A DNA stretch of 64,000 nt, from positions 496,001 through 560,000 of the forward strand of contig JACZZP010000004.1 in NCBI GenBank assembly GCA_015183035.1, given 5' to 3'. Numbering within the stretch: the first letter of the stretch is position 1; each line of letters begins with the position of its first letter. The stretch comes from Meloidogyne chitwoodi (lineage: Eukaryota > Nematoda > Chromadorea > Rhabditida > Meloidogynidae). Both the position numbers and the translations under genes were made by a program. The notes beneath the pieces were generated by a model. It ran no database searches and had not been told where the DNA came from. It saw nothing but the letters and a program-made list of their open reading frames with translations. Positions 47,639-59,522 of this stretch are shown one piece after another.

Positions 47639-50600
47639 ATGATTATTCCTCCTTATAATTATTTTCTTTCGTATTTATTTACTTTCAAAGATGAAGATGA
47701 GACGGTGATTAAAACTACTAATACTACTACAATTATTTGCAAAACAAAAATGACTATTATAAATAATACAACTACAAATAATCTTTTAAGACATAATGGT
47801 CAACAAACTAAAAAATCGCCAGAAAGCAAAAATTACAGTTGGTTTTACAATACTACAAATTTCTCAGTTAATTGCAGCATTCCTAAATTATTTCCATCAT
47901 TATTTCTAACAATGTTTATTTTATTTGTTGGTTTAGAATGTAAGCTTTTAAATTGTTTTTAAAATTAAATTATTATTTATTTTTCAAGTTTTACAATTTC
48001 TGTATTTTTCAAGTTTTACAATTTCTGTATTTTTCTTGTTTTACAATCATTTGATATTTTTCAAGTTTTACAATTTTCTGATATTTTTCAAGTTTTACAA
48101 TTTTCTGATATTTTTCAAGTTTTACAATTTCTGTATTTTTCATGTTTTACAATCTTCTGATATTTTTCAAGTTTTACAATTTTCTTATATTTTTCATGTT
48201 TTACAATTTTTCTTTTATTTTCCGTTGAATAATTCTCTTTTCAGTTTGTTTTAAAATTTTATCTTTAAATTGTATTTATTGCATAACTGTATTATTTAAA
48301 TTTTGATTTAGCTAATTGTAAGTAGTTTTATATTGAATCTGTTAAGAATTCTTCAAGTTGCTATTTCTAACCGCTTTAATTTTAAATTATTTAAATAATA
48401 TAAATTATTTTTATTTTTTATTATTTTAAATTTAGCAATCATATTGGTATTATTGTTCTGGCTTTTAACGCGCGTCTTTGTTATTTTTGGGAGCTAAATT
48501 ATTTTAGCTAAAATTTATTTAACTTTATTTCTAAATACTTTAGGATAAAAAAGGCTTTTCTTTACAGGTTCAAATAATTTAAAAATAATGGGTTGAAAAA
48601 AAATTACATAAGATTAATTTAAGGACATTTTTTTCAATTTTTCTTCCATTTTCAAAACGATATGTGCGGCATCAAATATTTTTTATTTTTATGTGAAAAT
48701 TATTGCTTTAAATATTCAATAACTAGCTTTTTGCTATTTTGAAAAGTAAATGGCAGACAGAAGACGCGCGCCATTGACCTCGACGGGGGGTATAAAGTTG
48801 TAGGGGCCGTCACAGCTTGTTGGAACCGAAATGGAATGAAGTAAAAAAAGGGGGAAAAGAGAAAGTAATGAATATATTTATTTATAAGTTAAAGAAAATA
48901 CAAAAACTTGTTTTTGTATTTGCGCGTCAGATGTTTGTAAAATAAATTGATAAAAAAAAAGAAAAATGAGTTAGTTGATTTATTTGGTATTTATTTATAT
49001 GTTTATATATTTGTATGTGTTTGGATTAATTGATAATTAATGGGGGATTAATCGAAAATAAGAAAAATGATAAAAATTGTTAACAATAAATTTTAAAAAT
49101 ATTTATTTTTTATTTTTAAATGAAAAAAAATTTAAAAAATTTTCCTTAAATATATTTAAATTATTTTTATTTAATTGCCAATATTTTTTTTCAATTTTAC
49201 ATTTTTGGTTATGTTCTCCCCTTCTAAACATCATTTAAAATTATTTGAAGTAAAAATATAAATAAATTTTAGCTAAAGATTATTTAGCTCCCAAAAATAA
49301 ACGAACATACAAGGCACCTCGCCTGATAATATCAAAATAATTGCTAAATTTAAAATAATAAAATAAAAATAATTTATATTATAAAGAATTGTGGATATCA
49401 TTTAACCTCATATTTCATACCTACTTTTTACTCTTCCCTTATTTTATTTATGCATTTGTATCGGATTGATAGAAATTGCCGGATTGGGTAAATTTTCATA
49501 AATTTGAGGCTTCAAGTTTTCATAATATATAAAAGCCGACGTTTATGCTCAACCCGAACTTGATCTGAGGCATTTTAGATAGACCCGACAGAATCAATTA
49601 AAGGAGGAAGATTAAAAAGTAGGTATGAAATATGAGGTTAAATGATATCCACAATTCTTTATAATATATAAATTATTTTTATTTTATTATTTTAAATTTA
49701 AAAATTATTTTGATATTATCAGTTTAGATGGTTTGTGTGTTTATTTATTTTTGGGAGCTAAAAATCTTTAGCTAAAATTTATTTATACTATTTATTATTT
49801 TAAATACTGTTTAATTGATAAATTACAAAAATTTAAAATTAAAAAAAAAATCTGGAAATTAGAAAAAATTAATTTTTTTCTAATTTCACCTAAAATGTAT
49901 TTTTTTATTTCTATTTTCTTAATGTAATTTTTTTTAATTTTATTCTTTTTATTTTTTAAATTAATTTAAGACAATTTTCTTTGTTTTAATTTTTTAACGG
50001 CTTTTTTGCCTTTTAAGTGTCTTCTTTGTCTTTTAAGACTATTCTGTTTTGAACATTGTGTTTATAAATGATCTTTTTATGATGAAACTTAATTGTTTAG
50101 ACGGGAAAATAATTTATTAGATTAGATGGGGAGAAAGCGGAAATGTAACTTTTTAACTCGAAAATGGGGATTTTTTTGTAAAATTTTAAAAATCTCAATT
50201 CTGTCTCTCATCTCTCTTTCTCTAATTTAATCAGTGTTTATTTCTTACAATTTTTTATATTGTCAAAAATCATATGTATAAATCTGATTTTACATTATTA
50301 TTAAAAATAACCTTATTAATGAAAAATAAATTTATAATTTTTTGGTTTTTTTGTTATATTTTTGGAGCCTATTTGTTGGGCCATTTTATTACTAAACTAT
50401 TTTTATTTAATTTTTCTGAATTATTTTTCATTTTTTAGGTATTTTTGCAGCTAAAAATGACGTGGACAATGATATTGAAGAAGGAGAATTTTTTCATTCA
50501 TTTTTTAAATCTGACGATGATGAAAAACATCAAATTGAATTAAATGAAAAACAGCATTTTGATGAAGAAGAAATGCCTACTCCGCCAACTCTAATACCTT

Positions 50601-53600
50601 CATTATTGACTGACATAGAGTTATCTTCAAATTCAAAAGAAAGGTATAGGGAAAATTTATTTAAGCGTAGGAAATTACAAACTTAAGTGTGTAAATTATT
50701 TTATATTTTTTAATTATCTTATTTTATATATTTGGTCAATTAGTTTATTCAAATTAAATTCTAGTCTTATTCATTTACAATTGTAAAATTCAAAATAATT
50801 GTTTTACAATTGTAGTAAAACAGAATTAACAACTTTAACTACTACAAAAAAGAAATCTACAATTACCTCAACAACAAAAACATCTACTACAATTACAACT
50901 ACTGAAAAAACAAAAATAATAGACAAAGAACAACAAATGTTAAAATCTGCTGAACGTTCGTCCTTACTTAGTAGAAAGCCTACAAGAAAAAGAATTCCTG
51001 GAGAATGCAATGATTTACATGGTTTGGATAATTTTTTATAAAAATTTTTAACTTTTTTTTGCTCTCAATCAATAAAACCACTTTTTGGAAAATATCAAAT
51101 ATTTGATTAAAATAATTTTTTAATTAATTTATTTATAAATTGTCTGCTTTTTGTAAGGATTCTTCTTTATATTTTTGGAAGTTAAGTAATTTTCTTAACA
51201 AAATATTTTAAACTCGTATTAATTAATACATCGTTTTTAACGAGTTGACCTCTTATAATATTTTTTTAATTTATTCAATATTTAACCATATATTTATTTT
51301 TAGATCTCTGCAAATTTTGGACTTCAATTGATGAATGTAAAAATAATAAAGATTGGATGCGTGATCATTGTCCTGTCAGTTGTGATGTTTGTACTAATGG
51401 TAATTTTAGAGGAAGAAATTGTGTTTAATTAAAGAAAATTAAAGAATTTAAAAATGACAACAATTTTTAAATCTCAAAAAATTTCTTTTATTTATCAATT
51501 TTAGGTTCAACAGTTTGTGTTGATCGTCATCGTCTTTGTGATTTTTGGGCATCAATGAAAGAATGTGAAACTAATGCTGTTTGGATGTTAGTAAATTGTC
51601 CTCGTTCTTGTAAGGTGAGAAAGAATAACTTTATTTTTTAAATTATTTTTCCCATTTTCTAAATGTAATTTAATATTATTAAAAAAATTGTCACTAAAAA
51701 ATTGTCACTAAAATTATAAAGTTCATTAAATATTTAAATATAGCTATGTAAAGGAGAATCCGCTCGTCGGGCAGAATTGGGAATATTTTTGGAATCAGAT
51801 TGTACTTTTGTTTCAACACATGAAGGTCAAATAATTAATAATAACAATATTAAATTTAATTAAATATATAATTTTAACAGATACTACAATTCGTCGTACA
51901 GTTTCTACATCAGATGTCCGTGTCAGTAATAATGCTTTTGGATGTTCTCCTAAATTGACTAAACCAAATTGTAATAAAAATCTCTGCTACCATTTAAAGT
52001 TTCGAACACTTGATGGTTTGTTTTTATATTTTAATAAATTATTTTGAAAATATTTTAATAAAATATCTTATTTTAACTTTAATTATATATTTTTTTATAA
52101 TATTCCTAAATTTAGGAACTTGTAATAATTTGGATAAGCCTTTGTTTGGTGCGGCATTTATGCCGTTGGCAAGGTAAATTGTTTTATTTTTTTAATTTTA
52201 TATTTTAAATATTTATTTTTTTCCAAGACTAAAGGAACCAATCTATGACGATAAATTAGCAGCACCAGTTGGTAGGATTTTTAAAATATTATAATAATTT
52301 TATTTAATAAAAGTTAAATTTTTAATAAATTTTAAAACAGTTCAATTAAATAATAAATTAATTTTATTTAGCATCAATTAATCACTTAAAACCCTCTTCA
52401 AGAGAAGCTAGTCGATTGGTTTGTTTTATTTACTAATTTAATTAATTATACAATTTTTGGTGTTATTAAGATGCTCAGTTCAACAGCAGAAATTCCAACT
52501 AAATGGAATGCTCTTCTAATGCAATGGGGACAATTTATTGCGCATGATGTTTCAAAGACAACAATGTTAAATAATCAAGTAATTTTAATACTTAATAAAA
52601 AGTTTTGAATCTGATACATATTTTTACAATTGTATTTATTTTTTGTATTTTACATAGTTCACAATTACATATATTCTGTATTTTAGTTGAATAGTTTTAC
52701 AAATTATTTTTTTAGTTTTTTACAATTTTTTCAGCTTGATTAAATTTTAAACATTTGTACAGTTTTTTAATTTCTAAATTTGATTTTTATTTTTTTTATT
52801 TTAAATTATTTAAGTTGATTAAGTTTGTAATTTTTGTACATGTTTTTACAAATTATTCAAGTTGATTAAGTTTGTAATTTTTGTACATGTTTTTACATTT
52901 ATTCAGTTGATTAAGTTTGTAATTTTTGTACTTGTTTTTACAAATTATTCAATTAATTAAGTTTGTAATTTTTGTACATGTTTTTACATTTATTCAAGTT
53001 GATTAAGATTGTAATTTTTGTACATGTTTTACAAATTATTCAATTAAGTTTAAGTTTTTTAATTTAGATACCAATACACAATTAACAAATGAATCAAATC
53101 AATTTAAAATTTCTTTTACAAATATTTTGCAGATCTGTGCAAGTTGTCTTCCAGAAGGAGGTACATGCATTCCTGTTATGCTTAGTCGAATGGACCCAAC
53201 GTATATAATTTTTTTTAAATTTAACAAAAATATTAAGAATTAAAAAATTTAAAATTTTTCTAATTTTGTATTAAACTTTAAGATTTGGCCGATTTCTTTG
53301 TCTTCCAGTTGCTCGTTCCTCTCCTGTCTGTTTTTAAAATAAATCTAAATAATTATTAAAATAAAATTTTTTTTTAACTTTTATTTATTTTTAACTTTAA
53401 TTTACTAATTTATTTTTTAGGTATGCGGAACAGGAGAATCTGATAATGTTCGTCAACAATATAATGAAAATACAGCATTCATTGATGGTTCAATGGTTTT
53501 CTTATTTTTTTAAATTTAATTTCAAAAAAATTTTTTAATTAAATTTTTATTATTTTTTATACTAATAAATATATAATTAAAAAGGTTTATGGAAGTAGTC

Positions 53601-56600
53601 ATCGTGATCAATTTGTTTTTCGTCAAGGTGGATTTATGAAAACAAATGTACTTCGTTCTCGTGTTTTCCCCCCAGTAGATAATAATCAGAATATTATTGC
53701 TGGGGACGATAGAGCAAATATATTTGTTGGTTTAGCTGCTTTACATACACTTTTTGTAAGAGAACATAATCGGTAATTAATTTAATTTTTATTAAAAAAA
53801 CACAAAAACATACTTTACAAATAAAACCTAAAAACATGTTTTTACGGTTAGAGATAAACAAGTTTTAAAATTATAGAAAAAACATTTTAATAAACTTAGT
53901 TTTACTTAATAGTATTGCCTTACTTCTTCAAAAAACAAATCCTCATTGGGATCAAGATAGAATTTATTTGGAAACTAGAAGAATTGTTGGTGCTGTTATT
54001 CAAGTTTGTAATAATTTATTTTAATTAAATTTTAAAAAATTGAAATAAATATTATTTATTATTTTTAAAGAAAATAACTTATGAGGACTATTTGCCTAGA
54101 CTTTTTGGAAAAAAATTTGATGAACTTATTGGAAAATATTCTGGTTATAATCCAAATGTTGATCCTTCTATTTTTGTGAGTTTTATTTAATTAAATTTTA
54201 AATTTATTATCAAATCTCATATATTTTATAATTTCTTTAAAAACACAATTTTAAAAATTTTGCTAATACAAATTCCTATAAAAAAAATTATAATTCTTTT
54301 TCATCATTAATCAACTCAATTTATTTAATTTTAATGGATAAGCTGACATTTTGTTAGATATTTTTAACTTATTAATTTAATTTTTATTTATTTATTTTTT
54401 CTATGTGTTTTGATATTTTTTATATCATTTATTAATTTCATCCCAAATAAATATTTATTTATAGTCATAATTTATAAAAAAATTTTTTAACAAATTTTTT
54501 GTTTAATAATGAAAAATATTTTTTTTTTATTATTAATACTCAATACGAATTTCCTTATTGAATTTTCCGGCCCTAACTCAGTAATATTTTTGTGAGCTAA
54601 GCTATTTGCTTTAGCTAAATTAATTAATTAATTTATTTTTGTTTGTTTTTTAAAAAAGAATTCGAATAAATAAAAAACAAATTATTCTTAATTACTATTT
54701 ACCTAGAGTTCTTTTTAAAAATTAATTTTTAATTTTTTTTTTGCTTAATAAGAAAAATATATTTTTTCATTGTTAATCAATTGGAAATTTATTATTACGA
54801 TTAGCGTTGTATGCCCGTCACAAGAGAGTATTTTTGTAAGCTAAACTTTGTTTTAGCTAATTTATTAATTTTATTATTCTTTATTTTTTTGATTTTTTAA
54901 AATAAAATAAAATTAGAAGAATTATTATCAGGGTTGTCCAAAACATCACGAACAAATTGTTATTTGACCATAACTTACCACTGTCTCTCCGAAGGTTAAC
55001 TTAATCTCTCGTTTGTAAGAGTGGAAGAAAAGTAGTGGTCAGAGAGAAAATTGTATAAAATGAAAAGGAATTAATTGTACAAAAAGAATTTTAAATATTT
55101 TCTCTGCTGACCACTTCTTTTCTACGTCTCTTACAAACGAGAGATTAAGTTAACCTTCGGAGAGACAGTGGTAAGTTATGGTCAAATAACAATTTGTTCG
55201 TGCATGTTTTGGGCAACCCTGATTATTATATTTAATTTACAAAATATATTTAAAAATAAATATATTTTTTAATTTTTCTTTTCATAAAATGCAAATTTAA
55301 AAATTAAAACAATTTTTAAATTTGCTTATTATGAAAAATTAATTTTTCTATTCATTATTTATCAATTCGTAAATTAAACTCTTGTTGGTGATTATTTTCT
55401 TTTCTTTATTTTTGTAAGCTAAGTTTTGTCTTAGCTAATATATAATTTATTTTTTATTAATTTTATTATTGTCTCTTTTTTAATAGAAATAATTTAAAAA
55501 TAAATTATTATTTTTTCGAATAAATATATATTTTTAATAAATACTAATATTTATCTATACTTTCTTTAAAAATAATAATACAATTTTAAAAATTTTGTTT
55601 AAATAAATTTTTGTTTAATATCAAAAATTAATTTTTTCATTTTATTAATTAATTTAATTTTAAATTTTTTATTGACCCCTTTTGACATTCCTTATATTTT
55701 TGCAAGCTAAGGATTCCTTTAGCTATAGTACTTATTATTTAATTTATATTTTATTATTTTAATAATTCTCTATTTTATTTATTTTTTAAATAAACATTTC
55801 TTTTAATTAATATATCTACAATCTCTATAATTTGTCTACAAAATTTAAAAAATTATTTAATTAATTAATTATATACAATTTATCTTACCTTCTCTTATTT
55901 TTATTAAATTTTCTAAATTTTCTTTTTTAAAAAATTCTTTTTTTTAGAATGAATTTACAAGTTGTGCTTTCCGTTTTGGTCATGGAATGATTCAAGTATT
56001 TATTTATTTTTAATTTTTTTCTTAATTTAAAAAATTTATTTTTTAAGGAATTTTATCCTTTCTTTAATCAAGATTTTGCTCAGATTGGTAAAATTAAAAT
56101 AATTTATTTTTTATTTTAATTTTTGTTAAGGTGGAATACCTTTTAATGAAGGAATGTTTAAGTCTGTCCATATATTGTAAATTTTAAAAAATTAATTAAA
56201 AAAATATTTTTTAATTTTAGAAATAATGGAATTGATCCTTTAATAAGAGGTTTATTTTTAAAAAATTAAAAAAAAATATTTATTTTATATTATTATTTAA
56301 GGTTTAATGTCATTACCCGCAAGATTACCTCAAAGATTAACAATTTCTGTTACTGAAAAGATTTTTGGAAATTCTGATTTGGGGTAAAGTTTAAAATAAA
56401 AAAGTTTATATAAACATTGTTTATGCTTAATATATTAAAATATATATTTATGCTTATTTATCAATTAAAATATTTTTTATTATATGTCTTTAGTCCTATG
56501 CCAATAATTATTTTTGTAAGCTAAACTCTGCTTTAGCTAAAAATTTAAATTTTTTTACACAATTTAAAAATAAAATACAGATAATCTCATATATTTATAT

Positions 56601-58744
56601 CTTTATTTTGCTTAATATATAAAAGATTTATTTTATTCCTTTATTTATCAATTAAAATATTCCTGCTAAATTGGTTTTGATATAATGTCTTGTTATTTTT
56701 GTAAGCTAATCTCTGCTTTAGCTATTTAATTCTTTATTTTATTTTTAAATAATCTTTGGAAATACTACTAATTTAGAGAGTAATTTTAGAAAAATAATAT
56801 TTTTAATAAACATATTAATATATATACATATTTTCAGTATTTCTTTGCGTATTTTTAAGCATTTTTTGTTTTTTTTTAGCTCGATGCTTTTTTAGTATTT
56901 TGATTTTTGTTGTTTTTTTTTTAATTTTTTAAATGTCGACAATTTTTATTAAAAATGTTGGTTTTTGGTAAATATATTAAATTAAACTTTCAAAATATTT
57001 ACTTGCTGCGCTAAAAAGGTTTTGCATATTTTAATTTTTTTATCTCCGAGAACCCTGGTTTTCCTTAATATTTAGAAAAATTTATATTTATTTTTTATTT
57101 ATTTATTTAAATTTTTTTTTGTTTGAAAAGAGCCAACTTCTGAAGTGTTATTTTTGGAAGCTAAAATATTCTTTTAGTTATTTATTTTTGTTAAATTTAT
57201 TTAGAAAATATTATTTTTGTCAACTCAATTATTTTTTGCTTAAAATATAAAATTTAATTATTTTTTGATTAATTAAAAAAAAATTTTTTTCATCTTGTAA
57301 AAAATTGTTATATTTATTTTTTTGAAAGCTAAACAAACGCTTTACAATTAAATAATTTAGTATTTTCTTCTATGATTAAAAAAAAACTTTTTTGATTATT
57401 ATTATCTTTATTTTGCTTGATATTAAGAATTTATTTATTCTTAATTTATTAGTTTAATATTTTTTGTTCAATTGTTTTCTTCTATAGACTTCTTATTATT
57501 TTTGGAAGCTAAACTCATTGCTTTAGCAAATTATTTTATTTTTTAAATTAATTTGAAAATATTTTTCTAAGTTAACAACTTTAGTTAATAAATTAATATA
57601 TATATGCTTTATATTAAAAATCTAATTTATTCTTTATTTATATATTCAAAAATATTTTAATTTAATTGTTTGTAATTCCATCAGTTCGATTATTTTTTGG
57701 AAGCTAAAAACTTTGATTTAGCTAATATTTTTTAATTTAAATAATTTTTATTTTGTTTAATTTTAGAAAAATAAATTATTGCTAAATTCAATTAATATAT
57801 TTTGCTTAATATTAAAAAATAATTTACTTTTTATTTTTTCATTCAAAAATTATTTTTAATTTTATTGAAGAATGTAGTCCTTACTGTTTATTTTTGGAAG
57901 CTAATCCTAGAGTTTAGCTATCTAATTTTTTTATTTATATAAAAATTAACAAAATAATTTTTAAATACTTTAATTTATATTTAATAAATAAATTAATTAA
58001 TTTTAAGTTCAATAAATATTCAACGTGGAAGAGATCATGGAATTCCAGGATATATTGCTTGGCGTAATTTATGTAAATTACCTAAAGTTAGAGACTTTAA
58101 AGATTTAAATACAACTATTAGTAATGAAATTGTGAGGGAAAATTTGAAAACTTTATATAAAAGAGTTGAATTAATTGATATGTATGTTGGTGCTTTATTA
58201 GAAGATCCTATTGAAGGAGCTCTTATTGGTTGGGTATTTTTTAATTAATTTAAATAATTTGTGATATTATAATATTTTTAAATTAAATTATTTTATTATT
58301 TAAATTAAATTATAATTAAATTATTAATTTAGGTCCAACATTAGCATGTGTTGTTTCTAAGCAGTTCAAAGCTTTAAGAGATGGTGATCGGTAATAAATT
58401 AATTTTTTATTTTTAATAAAATTTTTTATTAAATAAATTTAATTTTTTAAAAAAGATTTTTTTATGAAAACAATGAAATACTTTCTAATGAACAAATTAA
58501 ACAAATAAAACGCGCAACTCTGTCAAGAATACTTTGTGATTCTGGTGATTCAATGAAAAAAGTTTGTTTTTAATTATTAAAAATTTAAAAAAACTAAAAA
58601 TTTTATTTTTTATAAATTTATTAAAAATATTGTTAGGTACCTAGACAAGCATTTAATCAAGCTAAGGCTGATGATCTTGTTGCTTGTGATCATATTGATT
58701 CACCCAATTATTTTAAATGGAAAGAGGATCCACTTAGTTTTTAA
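47639..58744 (+). CDS. ShKT-domain heme peroxidase (SKPO/MLT-7 type)
   Basis: About 26 exons over 11 kb; the first are 47639-47939 (or from an upstream ATG at 47603), 50439-50643, 50816-51021 and 51304-51399, the last ends at 58744. Order: N-terminal region with one hydrophobic stretch ([13 protein letters not shown]), acidic and Thr/Lys-rich linkers, two ShKT six-Cys domains ([14 protein letters not shown]...SCDVC and [14 protein letters not shown]...CPRSC), then an animal heme peroxidase domain. Hallmarks: [37 protein letters not shown] (distal His), [30 protein letters not shown] and EHNR (distal Arg), AFRFGHGMI (proximal His) and [14 protein letters not shown]. In nematodes such enzymes use hydrogen peroxide, often from a dual oxidase, to cross-link cuticle tyrosines or limit oxidative damage. 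The two acids that ester-link heme in mammalian peroxidases appear replaced (see findings). Two introns are packed with Sm/hairpin elements. Confidence 0.85.
47970..48215 (+). repeat. Minisatellite of about 27 bp in peroxidase intron 1
   Basis: Around nine imperfect units of the form TTTTTCAAGTTTTACAATTT(TCTGATA). The repeated open frame here (YNFLIFFKF) is not coding because it lies in an intron with no splice support. Confidence 0.75.
48745..48860. other. GC-richer island in peroxidase intron 1
   Basis: Contains GACGCGCGCCATTGACCTCG, a run of seven G and GGGCCGTCACAGC in otherwise AT-rich intron. Could be an enhancer, an alternative promoter or a transposon fragment; no open frame or repeat partner seen. 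Confidence 0.25.
49380..49668. mobile_element. MITE with about 50-bp inverted ends inside a head-to-head Sm/hairpin pair
   Basis: The left end carries AAGAATTGTGGATATCATTT, AACCTCATATTTCATACC and TACTTTTTA; the right end is the inverse. The 190-base interior has no open frame. It splits the shared AT-rich centre between the elements at 49269 and 49745. Confidence 0.7.
52830..53050. repeat. Minisatellite of about 45-50 bp in a peroxidase intron
   Basis: Five imperfect units built from AAGTTGATTAAGTTTGTAAT followed by TTTTGTACATGTTTTTACA. Lies in the intron between the exon with the distal His motif and the next exon. Confidence 0.7.
54480..55760 (+). repeat. Tandem Sm-site/hairpin elements in a peroxidase intron (four copies)
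   Basis: At 54584-54619, 54829-54860, 55407-55439 and 55694-55725, all on the gene strand and spaced 250-580 bases. Each unit has an upstream block (TTTGCTTAATA..GAAAAAT, then TTTTTCATT and TATCAATT), a copy-specific spacer, TATTTTTG(T/C)(A/G)AGCTAA and a partner TTAGCTA. A palindromic MITE (54927-55222) separates the second and third copies. Confidence 0.55.
54927..55222. mobile_element. Palindromic MITE in a peroxidase intron
   Basis: Tips CAGGGTTGTCCAAAACAT and ATGTTTTGGGCAACCCTG. Arms of about 120 bases share GACCATAACTTACCACTGTC, TCTCCGAAGGTTAACTTAAT and CTCTCGTTTGTAAGAG. Related internally to the element at 15486-15763. Confidence 0.75.
56410..57925 (+). repeat. Tandem Sm-site/hairpin elements in a peroxidase intron (seven copies)
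   Basis: At 56509-56540, 56693-56724, 57149-57180, 57315-57344 (weak), 57496-57528, 57690-57724 and 57889-57920, spaced roughly 170-450 bases, all on the gene strand. They fill a single 1.6-kb intron just before the exon with [10 protein letters not shown]. Each has TTGCTTAATATTAAAAA-like sequence upstream, a private spacer, and TATTTTTG(T/G)AAGCTAA with a pairing TTTAGCTA. The array suggests local amplification of one unit. Confidence 0.55.
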
Positions 58745-58860
58745 ATATATTGACTTACCCATTTATCCACAACGAATAATCTAAAATAGTATTATTTTTA
58801 ATTATTTTATTTTTTATAAAAATTTTAAGTAGGAGATAAAATAATTTATATTTTGAAAAG

Positions 58861-59522
58861 TTATAACTAGAGATCGGATTTTTAGGTGACAAAAACCTTA
58901 AAATAGGTACCTAAATAGGTTGGAAAAAAGACCAAAATAGGTTACAAAAACTTCAAAATAGGTTAAAAATTTTTTTTATTCTATTCATTATTTTGGCGAT
59001 TTTTACAAAAATTATAGGCAAAAATAACAAAAAATAACGAATTCGATAAAAAAAAGGTCAAAAACGCATTATAGTAGCAAATTTATCGTAAAAATGATAT
59101 TGTGTCACTTTTTATTAGTGACATTTTGTCACTTTTTTATGTGACATTTTGTCAATTTTTTATTAGTGACATTTTGTCACTTTTTTATATTGACATTTTG
59201 TCACTTTTTTATTAGTGACATTTTGTCACTTTTTTATTAGTGATATTTTTAAGTAATTACTCGGGTTTTAATTGAATTTTTGCATTTTATTTTAAAATTT
59301 TCTTAAATTTTGTCTAAATATATACGAATTTAAAATTTTATAAATTTTGACGAAAATATACAAAAAAGGTTACAAAACGCCAAAATAGGTTTTGGGACAT
59401 GCCAATAGGTCACGTCTAAACACATAATTTTTCAAAAATAACTACAGATTTGAGCTTGATTCATCAAGACTGATTTGTGAAAAAAATAGGTTATAACCTA
59501 AAAATCCGATCTCTAGTTATAA
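58861..59522. mobile_element. MITE with CTAGAGATCGGATTTTTAGG ends
   Basis: Left tip ATAACTAGAGATCGGATTTT and right tip AAAATCCGATCTCTAGTTAT are exact inverses. The interior repeats AAAATAGGTT-type words and, at 59095-59250, a tandem of TGACATTTTGTCACTTTTTT. Non-coding; lies 120 bases after the peroxidase stop codon. Confidence 0.7.

Larger units (their letters stand above)
48477..51205. repeat. Sm-site/hairpin elements in peroxidase introns 1-3
   Basis: Plus copies at 48482-48514, 49745-49777 and 51169-51200; minus copy at 49269-49299. All have the ATTTTTGG(G/A)AG form. The copies at 49269(-) and 49745(+) are head to head with near-identical upstream blocks (AATTATTTTGATATTATC) but different 26-nt spacers. 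The 51169 stem is GTTAAG...CTTAAC, a full compensatory replacement of the usual GCTAAA...TTTAGC. Confidence 0.55.

Noticed and set aside
48036..48254. YNFLIFFKF repeat protein
   Set aside because: Translation of a 27-bp minisatellite inside a peroxidase intron.
50804..51010. Minus-strand open frame of 68 residues
   Set aside because: Shadow of the Thr/Lys-rich third peroxidase exon.
13900..57925. Ordinary tRNA or classical SL1 RNA genes for the hairpin elements
   Set aside because: No cloverleaf or A/B boxes, and no SL1 leader followed by a donor was found; only the Sm-like motif and 3' stem fit.
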